A DNA stretch of 64,000 bases from Prosopocoilus inquinatus (Eukaryota > Arthropoda > Insecta > Coleoptera > Lucanidae). Positions 11,325-25,800 of this stretch are shown one piece after another (positions within the stretch are counted from its first letter, which is position 1; every line of letters starts with the position of its first letter). The notes below the pieces were generated by a model. It was not told the DNA's origin. It ran no database searches and was given only the letters and a program-made list of their open reading frames with translations. Position numbers and translations under genes: made by a program. The stretch lies in contig CM069873.1 of NCBI GenBank assembly GCA_036172665.1, positions 42,316,001-42,380,000 of the forward strand, given 5' to 3'.

Positions 11325-13559
11325 TTTCGTTTAAAACTATTTCCAGCTTCTGCTGCGTCCGAAAACTTTTTATCTCACATCAGAGTTACTGGAGTCCATC
11401 CAAACGTCAAATAACATGATAGATGATTAAGGATCGATTAGATACATCACAGGAACAACGCTAATACGTGTTGTTTCGTTCAAAACTATTTCCAGCTTCT
11501 GCTGCGTCCGAGAACATTGTATCTCACATCAGAGTTACTGGAGTCCATTCAAACGTCAAATAACATGATATATGAGTAAGGATCGATTAGGTACGTCACA
11601 GGAACAACGCTAATGCGTGTTGTTTCGTTTAAAACTATTTCTAGCTTCAGCTGCGCCCGAGAACTTCGTATCTCACATCAAAGTTACCGGAGTGCATCCA
11701 AACGTCAAATAACATGATAGATGAGTAAGGATCGATTAGATACATCACAGGAACAACGCCAATGCGTGTTGTTTCATTTAAAACTATTTCCAGCTTCTGC
11801 TGCGTCCGAAAACTTTGTATCTCACATCAGAGTTACTGGAGTCCATCTAAACGTCAAATAACGTGATAGATGAGTAAGGATCGATTAGATACATCACAGG
11901 AACAACGCTAATGCGTGTTGTTTCGTTTAAAACTATTTCCAGCTTCTGCTGCACCCAAGAACTTCGTATCTCACATCAGAGTTACTAGAGTCCACCGAAA
12001 CGTCAAATAACATGATAGATAAATAAGGATCGATTAGATACATCACAGGAACAACGCTAATGCGTGTTGTTTCATTTAAAACTATTTCCAGCTTCTGCTG
12101 CGTCCGAGAACTTCGTTTCTCACATCAGGGTTACTGGAGTCCATCCAAACGTCAAATAACATGATAGATAAGTAAGGATCGATTAGATACAGCACAGGAA
12201 CAACGCTAATGCGTGTTGTTTCGTTTAAAACTATTTCCAGCTTCTGCTGCACCCAAGAACTTCGTATCTCACATCAAAGTTACTGGAGTCCATCGAAACG
12301 CCAAATAACATGATAGATGAGTAAGGATCGATTAGATACATCACAGGTACAACGCTAATGCGTGTTGTTTCGTTTAAAACTATTTCCAGCTTCTGCTGCG
12401 TCCGAAAACTTTGTATCTCACATCAGAGTTACTGGAGTCCATCCAAACGTCAAATAACATGATAGATGATTAAGGATCGATTAGACACATCACAGGAACA
12501 ACGCTAATACGTGTTGTTTCGTTCAAAACTATTTCCAGATTCTGCTGCGTTCGAAAATTTCGTATCTCACATCAGAGTTACTGGAGTCCATCGAAACGTC
12601 AAATAACATAGTAGATAAGTAAGGATCGATTAGATGCATCACAGGAACAACGCTAATACGTGTTGCTTCTTTTAAAACTATTTCCAACTCCTGCTGCGCC
12701 CAAAAACTTCGTATGTCACATCAGAGTTACTAGAGTCCATCGAAACGTCAAATAACATGATAGATGAGTAAGGATCGATTAGATACATCACAGGAACTAC
12801 GCTAATGCGTGTTGTTTCGTTTAAAACTATTTCCAGCTTCAGCTGCGTCCGAGAACTTCGTATCTCACATCAAAGTTACTGGAGTCCATCGAAACGCCAA
12901 ATAACATGATAGATGAGTAAGGATCGATTAGTTACATCACAGGAACAATGCTAATGCGTGTTGTTTCGTTTAAAACTATTTCCAGCTTCTGCTGCGTCCG
13001 AAAATTTCGTATCTCACATTAGAGTTACTGGAGTCCATCGAAACATCAAATAACATAGTAGCTAAGTAAGGATCAATTAGATACATCACAGGAACAACGC
13101 TAATACGTGTTGCTTCGTTTAAAACTATTTCCAGCTCCTGCTGCGCCCAAAAACTTCGTATCTTACATCAGAGTTACTAGAGTCCATCGAAACTTCAAAT
13201 AACATAGTAGCTAAATAAGGATCGATTAGATACATCACAGGAACAACGCTAATACGTGTTGTTTCGTTCAAAACTATTTCCAGCTTCTGCTGCGTCCGAA
13301 AACTTTGTATCTCACATCAGAGTTACTGGAGTCCATCGAAACGCCAAATAACATGATAGATGAGTAAGGATTGATTAGATACATCACAGGAACAACGCTA
13401 ATGCGTGTTGTTTCGTTTAAAACTATCTCCAGCTTCTGCTGCGTCCGAAAACTTTGTATCTCACATCAGAGTTACTGGAGTCCATCCAAACGTCAGATAA
13501 CATGATAGATAAGTAAGGATCGATTAGATACATCACAGGAACAACGCTAATACGTGTTG
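11325..13559 (+). repeat. 18-mer HOR, copy 5, units 1-15
   Basis: Units 1-15 in register with copies 1 and 4. At 13560 the unit-16 signature TCCTAGAAC is replaced by CCGAGAACATTG and the periodicity is lost, which marks the end of zone A. GATATATG at 11567, CGCCAATG at 11757 and CCACCG at 11992 match copy 2 at exactly +6,854 bp and are absent from copies 1, 3 and 4. Copies 1+2 and 4+5 are therefore the two halves of a larger duplication. GGAACTACG near 12795 and CGTCAGATAAC near 13491 are differences from copy 4. Confidence 0.87.
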
Positions 13560-13912
13560 TTTCGTTCAAAACTATTTCCAGCTTCTGCTGCGTCCGAGAA
13601 CATTGTATCTCACATTAGAGCTACTGGAGTCCATTCAAACGTCAAATAACATGATAGATGAGTAAGGATCGATTAGATACATCACAGGAACAACGCTAAT
13701 GCGTGTTGTTTCGTTTAAAACTATCTCCAGCTTCTGCTGCGTCCGAAAACTTTGTATCTCACATCAGAGTTACTGGAGACCATCCAAACGTCAAATAACA
13801 TGATAGATAAGTAAGGATCGATTAGATACATCACAGGAACAACGCTAATACGTGTTGTTTCGTTCAAAACTATTTCCAGCTTCTGCTGCGTCCGAAAATT
13901 TCGTATCTCACA
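12385..13912 (+). repeat. About 10-monomer segment, copy 1 of a pair with 19990-21517
   Basis: Colinear with 19990-21517 at an offset of 7,605 bp (51 monomers plus the 6-bp insertion). It includes the GGATTGATT marker (13368 and 20973) and GGAGACCATCC (near 13775 and 21380). The match breaks on the right where CACATCAGAG here becomes CACATTAGAG in the other copy. It spans the end of zone A, so this join existed before the segment was copied. Confidence 0.7.
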
Positions 13913-16900
13913 TCAGAGTTACTGGAGTCCATCGAAACGTCAAATAACATAGTAGATAAGTAAGGATCGATTAGATACATCACAGGAACAACGCTAATAC
14001 GTGTTGTTTCGTTCAAAACTATTTCCAGCTTCTGCTGCGTCCGAGAACATTGTATCTCACATCAGAGTTACTGGAGTCCGTTCAAACGTCAAATAACATG
14101 ATAGATGAGTAAGGATCGATTAGATACATCACAGGAACAACGCTAATGCGTGTTGTTTCGTTTAAAATTATTTCTAGCTTCAGCTGCGCCCGAGAACTTC
14201 GTATCTCACATCAAAGTTACTGGAGTCCATCGAAACGCCAAATAACATGATAAATGAGTAAGGATCGATTAGATACATCACAGGAACAACGCTAATGCGT
14301 GTTGTTTCGTTTAAAACTATTTCCAGCTTCTGCTGCGTCCGAAAATTTCGTATCTCACATTAGAGTTACTGGAGTTCATCGAAGCGTCAAATCACATGAG
14401 AGATGAGTAAGGATCGATTAGATATATCACAGGAACAACGCTAATGCGTGTTGTTTCGTTTAAAACTATCTCCAGATTCTGCTGCGTCCGAAAACTTTGT
14501 ATCTCACATCAGAGTTACTGGAGTCCATCCAAACGTCAAATAACATGATAGATAAGTAAGGATCGATTAGATACATCACAGGAACAACGCTAATACGTGT
14601 TGTTTCGTTCAAAACTATTTCCAGCTTCTGCTGCGTCCGAGAACTTTTTATCTCACATCAGAGTTACTGGAGTGCATCCAAACGTCAAATAACATGATAG
14701 ATGAGTAAGGATCGATTAGATACATCACAGGAACAACGCTAATACGTGTTGTTTCGTTTAAAACTATTTCCAGCTTCTGCTGCGTCCTAGAACTTTGTAT
14801 CTCACATCAGAGTTACTGGAGTCCATCCAAACGTCAAATAACATGATGGGTGAGTAAGGATCGATTAGATACATCACAGGAACAACGCTAATGCGTGTTG
14901 TTTCATTTAAAACTATTTCCAGCTTCTGCTGCGTCCGAGAACTTCGTTTCCCACATCAGGGTTACTGGAGTCCATCCACACGTCAAATAACATGATAAAT
15001 AAGTAAGGATCGATTAGATACATCACAGGAACAACGATAATGCGTGTTGTTTCGTTTAAAACTATTTCCAGCTTCTGCTGCGTCCGAAAACTTTGTATCT
15101 CACATCAGAGTTACTGGAGTCCATCCAAACGTCAAATAACATGACAGATAAGTAAAGATCGATTAGATACATCACAGGAACAACGCTAATACGTGTTGTT
15201 TCGTTCAAAACTATTTCCAGCTTCTGCTGCGTAAGAGAACTTTGTATCTCACATCAGAGTTACTGGAGTCCATCCAAACGTCAAATACCATGATAGATGA
15301 GTAAGGATCGATTAGACACATCACAGGAACAACGCTAATACGTGTTGTTTCGTTTAAAACTATTTCCAGCTTCTGCTGCGTCCGAAAATTTCGTATCTCA
15401 CAGTAGAGTTACTGGAGTCCATCGAAACGTCAAATAACATAGTAGCTAAGTAAGGATCGATTAGATACATCACAGGAACAACGCTAATACGTGTTGTTTC
15501 GTTTAAAACTATTTCCAGCTCCTGCTGCGTCCAAAAACTTCGTATATCACATCAGAGTTACTAGAGTCCATCGAAACGTCAAATAACATGATAGATGAGT
15601 AAGGGTCGATTAGATACATCACAGGAACAACGCTAATGCGTGTTGTTTCATTTAAAACTATTTCCAGATTCTGCTGCGTTCGAAAATTTCGTATCTCACA
15701 TCAGAGTTACTGGAGTCCATCGAAACGTCAAATAATATAGTAAATAAGTAAGGATCGATTAGATGCATCACAGGAACAACGCTAATACGTGTTGCTTCTT
15801 TTAAAACTATTTCCAGCTCCTGCTGCGCCCAAAAACTTCGTATGTCACATCAGAGATACTAGAGTCCATCGAAACGTCAAATAACATGATAGATGAGTAA
15901 GGATCGATTAGTTACATCACAGGAACAATGCTAATGCGTGTTGTTTCTTTTAAAACAATTTCCAGCTCCTGCTGCGCCCAAAAACTTCGTATCTTACATC
16001 AGAGTTACTAGAGTCCATCGAAACGTCAAATAACATGATAGATAAATAAGGATCGATTAGATACATCACACGAACAACGCTAATGCGTGTTGTTTCGCTT
16101 AAAACTATTTCCAGCTCCTGCTGCGTCCAAAAACTTCGTATCTCACATCAGAGTTACTAGAGTCCATCCAAACGTCAAATAACATGATAGATGAGTAAGG
16201 ATCGATTAGACACATCACAGGAACAACGCTAATACGTGTTGTTTCGTTCAAAACTATTTCCAGATTCTGCAGCGTCCGAAAACTTTGTATCTCACATCAG
16301 AGTTACTGGAGTCCATCGAAACGCCAAATAACATGATAGATGAGTAAGGATCGATTAGATACATATCAGGAACAACGCTAATGCGTGTTGTTTCGTTCAA
16401 AACTATCTCCAGCTTCTGCTGCGTCCCAAAACTTTGTATCTCACATCAAAGTTACTGGAGTCCATCCAAACGTCAAATAACATGATAGATAAGTAAGGAT
16501 CGATTAGATGCATCACAGGAACAACGCTAATACGTGTTGTTACGTTCAAAACTATTTCCAGCTTCTGCTGCGTCCGAGAACTTCGTATCTCACATCAAAG
16601 TTACTGGAGTCCATCGAAACCCCAAATAACATGATAGATGAGTAAGGATCGATTAGTTACATCACAGGAACAATGCTAATGCGTGTTGATTCGTTTAAAA
16701 CTATTTCCAGCTTCTGCTGCGTCCGAAAATTTCGTATCTCACATTAGAGTTACTGGAGTCCATCGAAACGTCAAATAACATAGTAGCTAAGTAAGGATCA
16801 ATTAGATACATCACAGGAACAACGCTAATACGTGTTGCTTCGTTTAAAACAATTTCCAGCTCCTGCTGCGCCCAAAAACTCCGTATCTTACATCAGAGAT

Positions 16901-17400
16901 ACTAGAGTCCATCGAAACGTCAAATAACATGATAGATAAATAAGGATCGATTAGATACATCACACGAACAAGGCTAATGCGTGTTGTTTCGTTTAAAACT
17001 ATTTCCAGCTCCTGCTGCGTCCAAAAACTTCGTATCTCACATCAGAGTTACTAGAGTCCATCCAAACGTCAAATAACATGATAGATGAGTAAATATCGAT
17101 TAGACACATCACAGGAACAACGCTAATACGTGTTGTTTCGTTCAAAACTATTTCCAGCATCTGCAGCGTCCGAAAACTTTGTATCTCACATCAGAGTTAC
17201 TGGAGTCCATCGAAACGCCAAATAACATGATAGATGAGTAAGGATCGATTAGATACATCACAGGAACAACGCTAATGCGTGTTGTTTCGTTTAAAACTAT
17301 TTCCAGCTTCTGCTGCGTCCGAAAACTTTGTATCTCACATCAGAGTTACTGGAGTCCATCCAAACGTCAAATAACATGATAGATAAGTAAGGATCGATTA
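13870..17400 (+). repeat. Zone B internal duplication, left copy (about 3.5 kb)
   Basis: Corresponds to about 22816-26200 at an offset of 60 monomers plus 6 bp. Shared rare variants include AAAATTATTTCTAGC (14163 and 23109), GATATATCACAGG (near 14421 and 23367) and CATCCACACG (near 14972 and 23916). After about 15.0 kb the colinearity changes to 59 monomers (TATATC at 15543 and 24340) and later returns to about 60, so whole monomers have been gained or lost in one copy. Boundaries are approximate. Confidence 0.65.
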
Positions 17401-17582
17401 GATACATCACAGGAACAACGCTAATACGTGTTGTTTCGTTCAAAACTATTTCCAGCTTCTGCTGCGTCCGAGAACTTTGTATCTCACCTCAGAGTTACTG
17501 GAGTGCATCCAAACGTCAAATAACATAATAGATGAGCAAGGATCGATTAGATACATCACAGGAACAACGCTAATGCGTGTTG

Positions 17583-17737
17583 TTTCATTTAAAACTATTT
17601 CCAGCTTCTGTTGCGTCCGAAAACTTTGACTTTGTATCTCACATCAGAGTTACTGGAGTCCATCTAAACGTCAAATAACGTGATAGATGAGTAAGGATCG
17701 ATTAGATACATCACAGGAACAACGCTAATGCGTGTTG
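17583..17737 (+). repeat. 155-bp monomer with a 6-bp tandem duplication
   Basis: The motif ACTTTG is present twice in a row at 17623-17628 and 17629-17634, where all other monomers of this type have it once. The next unit starts 155 bp later at 17738 and all following units are shifted by 6 bp. It looks like a replication-slippage event that has not spread: no other 155-bp unit is in the window. The monomer also has TTGCGTCC where most have CTGCGTCC. Confidence 0.93.
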
Positions 17738-19989
17738 TTTCGTTTAAAACTATTTCCAGCTTCTGCTGCGCCCAAGAACTTCGTATCTCACATCAGAGTT
17801 ACTAGAGTCCATCGAAACGTCAAATAACATGATAGATAAATAAGGATCGATTAGATACATCACAGGAACAACGCTAATGCGTGTTGTTTCATTTAAAAGT
17901 ATTTCCAGCTTCTGCTGCGTCCGAGAACTTCGTTTCTCACATCAGGGTTACTGGAGTCCATCCAAACGTCAAATAACATGATAGATAAGTAAGGATCGAT
18001 TAGATACAGCACAGGAAAAACGCTAATGCGTGTTGATTCGTTTAAAACTATTTCCAGCTTCAGCTGCGTCCGAGAACTTCGTATCTCACATCAAAGCTAC
18101 TGGAGACCATCGAAACGCCAAATAACATGATAGATGAGTAAGGATCGATTAGGTACATCACAGGTACAACGCTAATGCGTGTTGTTTCGTTTAAAACTAT
18201 TTCCAGCTTCTGCTGCGTCCGAAAACATTGTATCTCACATCAGAGTTACTGGAGTCCATCCAAACGTCAAATAACATGATAGATGATTAAGGATCGATTA
18301 GATACATCACAGGAACAACGCTAATACGTGTTGTTTCGTTCAAGACTATTTCCAGCTTCTGCTGCGTCCGAGAACATTGTATCTCACATCAGAGTTACTG
18401 GAGTCCATTCAAAGGTCAAATAACATGATAGATGAGTAAGGATCGATTAGATACGTCACAGGAACAACGCTAATGCGTGTTGTTTCGTTTAAAACTATTT
18501 CTAACTTCAGCTGCGCCCGAGAACTTCGTATCTCACATCAAAGTTACCGGAGTGCATCCAAACGTCAAATAACATGATAGATGAGTAAGGATCGATTAGA
18601 TACATCACAGGAACAACGCTAATGCGTGTTGTTTCATTTAAAACTATTTCCAGCTTCTGCTGCGTCCGAAAATTTCGTATCTCACATCAGAGTTACTGGA
18701 GTCCATCGAAACGTCAAATAACATGATGGGTGAGTAAGGATCGATTAGATACATCACAGGAACAACGCTAATGCGTGTTGTTTCATTTAAAACTATTTCC
18801 AGCTTCTGCTGCGTCCTAGAACTTTGTATCTCACATCAGAGTTACTGGAGTCCATCCAAACGTCAAATAACATGATGGGTGAGTAAGGATCGATTAGATA
18901 CATCACAGGAACAACGCTAATGCGTGTTGTTTCATTTAAAACTATTTCCAGCTTCTGCTGCGTCCGAGAACTTCGTTTCTCACATCAGGGTTACTGGAGT
19001 CCATCCAAACGTCAAATAACATGATAGATAAGTAAGGATCGATTAGATACAGCACAGGAACAACGTTAATGCGTGTTGTTTCGTTTAAAACTATTTCCAG
19101 CTTCAGCTGCGTCCGAGAACTTCGTATCTCACATCAAAGTTACTGGAGTCCATCGAAACGCCAAATAACATGATAGATGATTAAGGATCGATTAGATACA
19201 TCACAGGAACAACGCTAATACGTGTTGTTTCGTTCAAAACTATTTCCAGCTTCTGCTGCGTCCGAGAACATTGTATCTCACATCAGAGTTACTGGAGTCC
19301 ATTCAAACGTCAAATAACATGATAGATGAGTAAGGATCGATTAGGTACGTCACAGGAACAACGCTAATGCGTGTTGTTTCGTTTAAAACTATTTCTAGCT
19401 TCAGCTGCGCCCGAGAACTTCGTATCTCACATCAAAGTTACCGGAGTGCATCCAAACGTCAAATAACATGATAGATGAGTAAGGATCGATTAGATACATC
19501 ACAGGAACAACGCTAATGCGTGTTGTTTCATTTAAAACTATTTCCAGCTTCTGCTGCGTCCGAAAACTTTGTATCTCACATCAGAGTTACTGGAGTCCAT
19601 CTAAACGTCAATTAACGTGATAGATGAGTAAGGATCGATTAGATACATCACAGGAACAACGCTAATGCGTGTTGTTTCGTTTAAAACTATTTCCAGCTTC
19701 TGCTGCACCCAAGAACTTCGTATCTCACATCAGAGTTACTAGAGTCCATCGAAACTTCAAATAAAATGATAGATAAATAAGGATCGATTAGATACATCAC
19801 AGGAACAACGCTAATGCGTGTTGTTTCATTTAAAACTATTTCCAGCTTCTGCTGCGTCCGAGAACTTCGTTTCTCACATCAGGGTTACTGGAGTCCATCG
19901 AAACGTCAAATAACATGATAGATGAGTAAGGATCGATTAGATACATCACAGGAACAACGCTAATGCGTGTTGTTTCGTTTAGAACAATC

Positions 19990-21517
19990 TCCAGCTTCTG
20001 CTGCGTCCGAAAACTTTGTATCTCACATCAGAGTTACTGGAGTCCATCCAAACGTCAAATAACATGATAGATGATTAAGGATCGATTAGACACATCACAG
20101 GAACAACGCTAATACGTGTTGTTTCGTTCAAAACTATTTCCAGATTCTGCTGCGTTCGAAAATTTCGTATCTAACATCAGAGTTACTGGAGTCCATCGAA
20201 ACGTCAAATAACATAGTAGATAAGTAAGGATCGATTAGGTGCATCACAGGAACAACGCTAATACGTGTTGCTTCTTTTAAAACTATTTCCAGCTCCTGCT
20301 GCGCCCAAAAACTTCGTATGTCACATCAGAGTTACTAGAGTCCATCGAAACGTCAAATAACATGATAGATGGGTAAGGATCGATTAGATACATCACAGGA
20401 ACAACGCTAATGCGTGTTGTTTCGTTTAAAACTATTTCCAGCTTCAGCTGCGTCCGAGAACTTCGTATCTCACATCAAAGTTACTGGAGTCCATCGAAAC
20501 GCCAAATAACATGATAGATGAGTAAGGATCGATTAGTTACATCACAGGAACAATGCTAATGCGTGTTGTTTCGTTTAAAACTATTTCCAGCTTCTGCTGC
20601 GTCCGAAAATTTCGTATCTCACATTAGAGTTACTGGAGTCCATCGAAACATCAAATAACATAGTAGCTAAGTAAGGATCAATTAGATACATCACAGGAAC
20701 AACGCTAATACGTGTTGCTTCGTTTAAAACTATTTCCAGCTCCTGCTGCGCCCAAAAACTTCGTTTCTTACATCAGAGTTACTAGAGTCCATCGAAACGA
20801 CAAATAACATAGTAGCTAAATAAGGATCGATTAGATACATCACAGGAACAACGCTAATACGTGTTGTTTCGTTCAAAACTATTTCCAGCTTCTGCTGCGT
20901 CCGAAAACTTTGTATCTCACATCAGAGTTACTGGAGTCCATCGAAACGCCAAATAACATGATAGATGAGTAAGGATTGATTAGATACATCACAGGAACAA
21001 CGCTAATGCGTGTTGTTTCGTTTAAAACTATCTCCAGCTTCTGCTGCGTCCGAAAACTTTGTATCTCACATCAGAGTTACTGGAGTCCATCCAAACGTCA
21101 GATAACATGATAGATAAGTAAGGATCGATTAGATACATCACAGGAACAACGCTAATACGTGTTGTTTCGTTCAAAACTATTTCCAGCTTCTGCTGCGTCC
21201 GAGAACATTGTATCTCACATTAGAGTTACTGGAGTCCATTCAAACGTCAAATAACATGATAGATGAGTAAGGATCGATTAGATACATCACAGGAACAACG
21301 CTAATGCGTGTTGTTTCGTTTAAAACTATCTCCAGCTTCTGCTGCGTCCGAAAACTTTGTATCTCACATCAGAGTTACTGGAGACCATCCAAATGTCAAA
21401 TAACATGATAGATAAGTATTGATCGATTAGATACATCACAGGAACAACGCTAATACGTGTTGTTTCGTTCAAAACTATTTCCAGCTTCTGCTGCGTCCGA
21501 AAATTTCGTATCTCACA
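19990..21517 (+). repeat. About 10-monomer segment, copy 2 of the pair with 12385-13912
   Basis: Carries extra changes of its own relative to 12385-13912, such as CTAACATCAG near 20171, AGGTGCATC near 20238, GATGGGTAAGG near 20367 and AAATGTCAAAT near 21391. The left boundary follows a monomer with TTTAGAACAATC near 19978, which is not in the partner. Confidence 0.7.
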
Positions 21518-22815
21518 TTAGAGTTATTGGAGTCCATCGAAACGTCAAATAACATAGTAGCTAAGTAAGGATCGATTAGGTACATCACAGGAACAACGCT
21601 AATACGTGTTGTTTCGTTCAAAACTATTTCCAGCTTCTGCTGCGTCCAAAAACTTCGTATCTCACATCAGAGTTACTAGAGTCCATCGAAACATCAAATA
21701 ACATGATAGATGAGTAAGGATCGATTAGATACATCACAGGAACAACGCTAATACGTGTTGTTTCGTTTAAAACTATTTCCAGCTTCTGCTGCGTCCGAGA
21801 ATTTCGTATCTCACATTAGAGTTATTGGAGTCCATCGAAACGTCAAATAACATAGTAGCTAAATAAGTATCGATTAGATACATCACAGGAACAACGCTAA
21901 TACGTGTTGTTTCGTTCAAAACTATTTCCAGCTTCTGCTGCGTCCGAAAACTTTGTATCTCACATCAGAGTTACTGGAGTCCATCGAAACGCCAAATAAC
22001 ATGATAGATGAGTAAGGATCGATTAGATACATCACAGGAACAACGCTAATGCGTGTTGTTTCGTTTAAAACTATCTCCAGCTTCTGCTGCGTCCGAAAAC
22101 TTTGTATCTCACATCAGAGTTACTGGAGTCCATCCAAACGTCAGATAACATGATAGATAAGTAAGGATCGATTAGATACATCACAGGAACAACGCTAATA
22201 CGTGTTGTTTCGTTCAAAACTATTTCCAGCTTCTGCTGCGTCCGAAAATTTCGTATCTCACATTAGAGTTACTGGAGTCCATCGAAACGTCAAATAACAT
22301 GATAGATGAGTAAGGATCGATTAGATACATCACAGGAACAACGCTAATACGTGCTGTTTCATTTAAAACTATTTCCAGCTTCAACTGCGTCCGAGAACTT
22401 CGTATCTCACATCAAAGTTACTGGAGTTCATCGAAACGCCAAATAACATGATAGATGAGTAAGGATCGATTAGATACATCACAGGAACTACGCTAATACG
22501 TGTTGTTTCGTTTAAAACTATTTCCAGCTTCTGCTGCGTCCGAAAACTTTGTATCTCACATCAGAGTTACTGGAGTCCATCCAAACGTCAAATAACATGA
22601 TAGATAAGTAAGGATCGATTAGATACATCACAGGAACAACGCTAATACGTGTTGTTTCGTTCAAAACTATTTCCAGCTTCTGCTGCGTCCGAGAACTTTT
22701 TATCTCACATCAGAGTTACTGGAGTGCATCCAAACGTCAAATAACATGATAGATGAGTAAGGATCGATTAGATACATCACAGGAACAACGCTAATGCGTG
22801 TTGTTTCGTTTAAAA

Positions 22816-25800
22816 CTATTTCCAGCTTCTGCTGCGTCCGAAAATTTCGTATCTCACATCAGAGTTACTGGAGTCCATCGAAACGTCAAATAACATAGTA
22901 GATAAGTAAAGATCGATTAGATACATCACAGGAACAACGCTAATACGTGTTGTTTCGTTCAAAACTATTTCCAGCTTCTGCTGCGTCCGAGAACATTGTA
23001 TCTCACATCAGAGTTACTGGAGTCCGTTCAAACGTCAAATAACATGATAGATGAGTAAGGATCGATTAGATACATCACAGGAACAACGCTAATGCGTGTT
23101 GTTTCGTTTAAAATTATTTCTAGCTTCAGCTGCGCCCGAGAACTTCGTATCTCACATCAAAGTTACTGGAGTCCATCGAAACGCCAAATAACATGATAAA
23201 TTTGTAAGGATCGATTAGATACATCACAGGAACAACGCTAATGCGTGTTGTTTCGTTTAAAACTATTTCCAGCTTCTGCTGCGTCCGAAAATTTCGTATC
23301 TCACATTAGAGTTACTGGAGTCCATCGAAACGTCAAATCACATGATAGATGAGTAAGGATCGATTAGATATATCACAGGAACAACGCTAATGCGTGTTGT
23401 TTCGTTTAAAACTATCTCCAGATTCTGCTGCGTCCGAAAACTTTGTATCTCACATCAGAGTTACTGGAGTCCATCCAAACGTCAAATAACATGATAGATA
23501 AGTAAGGATCGATTAGATACATCACAGGAACAACGCTAATACGTGTTGTTTCGTTCAAAACTATTTCCAGCTTCTGCTGCGTCCGAGAACTTTTTATCTC
23601 ACATCAGAGTTACTGGAGTGCATCCAAACGTCAAATAACATGATAGATGAGTAAGGATCGATTAGATACATCACAGGAACAACGCTAATACGTGTTGTTT
23701 CGTTTAAAACTATTTCCAGCTTCTGCTGCGTCCTAGAACTTTGTATCTCACATCAGAGTTACTGGAGTCCATCCAAACGTCAAATAACATGATGGGTGAG
23801 TAAGGATCGATTAGATACATCACAGGAACAACGCTAATGCGTGTTGTTTCATTTAAAACTATTTCCAGCTTCTGCTGCGTCCGAGAACTTCGTTTCTCAC
23901 ATCAGGGTTACTGGAGTCCATCCACACGTCAAATAACATGATAGATAAGTAAGGATCGATTAGATACAGCACAGGAACAACGCTAATGCGTGTTGTTTCG
24001 TTTAAAACTATTTCCAGCTTCAGCTGCGTCCGAGAACTTCGTATCTCACATCAAAGTTACTGGAGTCCATCGAAACGCCAAATAACATGATAGATGAGTA
24101 AGGATCGATTAGATACATCACAGGAACAACGCTAATGCGTGTTGTTTCGTTTAAAACTATTTCCAGCTTCTGCTGAGTCCAAAAACTTCGTATATCACAT
24201 CAGAGTTACTAGAGTCCATCGAAACGTCAAATAACATAGTAGCTAAGTAAGGATCGATTAGATACATCACAGGAACAACGCTAATACGTGTTGTTTCGTT
24301 TAAAACTATTTCCAGCTCCTGCTGAGTCCAAAAACTTCGTATATCACATCAGAGTTACTAGAGTCCATCGAAACGTCAAATAACATGATAGATGAGTAAG
24401 GATCGATTAGATACATCACAGGAACAACGCTAATGCGTGTTGTTTCATTTAAAACTATTTCCAGATTCTGCTGCGTTCGAAAATTTCGTATCTCACATCA
24501 GAGTTACTGGAGTCCATCGAAACGTCAAATAACATAGTAGATAAGTAAGGATCGATTAGATGCATCACAGGAACAACGCTAATACGTGTTGCTTCTTTTA
24601 AAACTATTTCCAGCTCCTGCTGCGCCCAAAAACTTCGTATGTCACATCAGAGATACTAGAGTCCATCGAAACGTCAAATAACATGATAGATGAGTAAGGA
24701 TCGATTAGATACATCACAGGAACAACGCTAATGCGTGTTGTTTCGTTTAAAACTATTTCCAGCTTCAGCTGCGTCCGAGAACTTCGTATCTCACATCAAA
24801 GTTACTGGAGTCCATCGAAACGCCAAATAACATGATAGATGAGTAAGGATCGATTAGTTACATCACAGGAACAATGCTAATGCGTGTTGTTTCGTTTAAA
24901 ACTATTTCCAGCTTCTGCTGCGTCCGAAAATTTCGTATCTCACATTAGAGTTACTGGAGTCCATCGAAACGTCAAATAACATAGTAGCTAAGTAAGGATC
25001 AATTAGATACATCACAGGAACAACGCTAATACGTGTTGCTTCGTTTAAAACAATTTCCAGCTCCTGCTGCGCCCAAAAACTTCGTATCTTACATCAGAGT
25101 TACTAGAGTCCATCGAAACGTCAAATAACATGATAGATAAATAAGGATCGATTAGATACATCACACGAACAACGCTAATGCGTGTTGTGTCGTTTAAAAC
25201 TATTTCCAGCTCCTGCTGCGTCCAAAAACTTCGTATCTCACATCAGAGTTACTAGAGTCCATCCAAACGTCAAATAACATGATAGATGAGTAAGGATCGA
25301 TTAGACACATCACAGGAACAACGCTAATACGTGTTGTTTCGTTCAAAACTATTTCCAGCTTCTGCAGCGTCCGAAAACTTTGTATCTCACATCAGAGTTA
25401 CTGGAGTCCATCGAAACGCCAAATAACATGATAGATGAGTAAGGATCGATTAGATACATCACAGGAACAACGCTAATGCGTGTTGTTTCGTTTAAAACTA
25501 TCTCCAGCTTCTGCTGCGTCCGAAAACTTTGTATCTCACATCAGAGTTACTGGAGTCCATCCAAACGTCAAATAACATGATAGATAAGTAAGGATCGATT
25601 AGATGCATCAGAGGAACAACGCTAATACGTGTTGTTTCGTTCAAAACTATTTCCAGCTTCTGCTGCGTCCGAGAACTTCGTATCTCACATCAAAGTTTCT
25701 GGAGTCCATCGAAACGCCAAATAACATGATAGATGAGTAAGGATCGATTAGTTACATCACAGGAACAATGCTAATGCGTGTTGATTCGTTTAAAACTATT

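Noticed and set aside
16356..16372. Possible indel at CATATCAGG
   Set aside because: The spelling differs from CATCACAGG, but the monomer length stays 149 bp, so it is treated as two substitutions.
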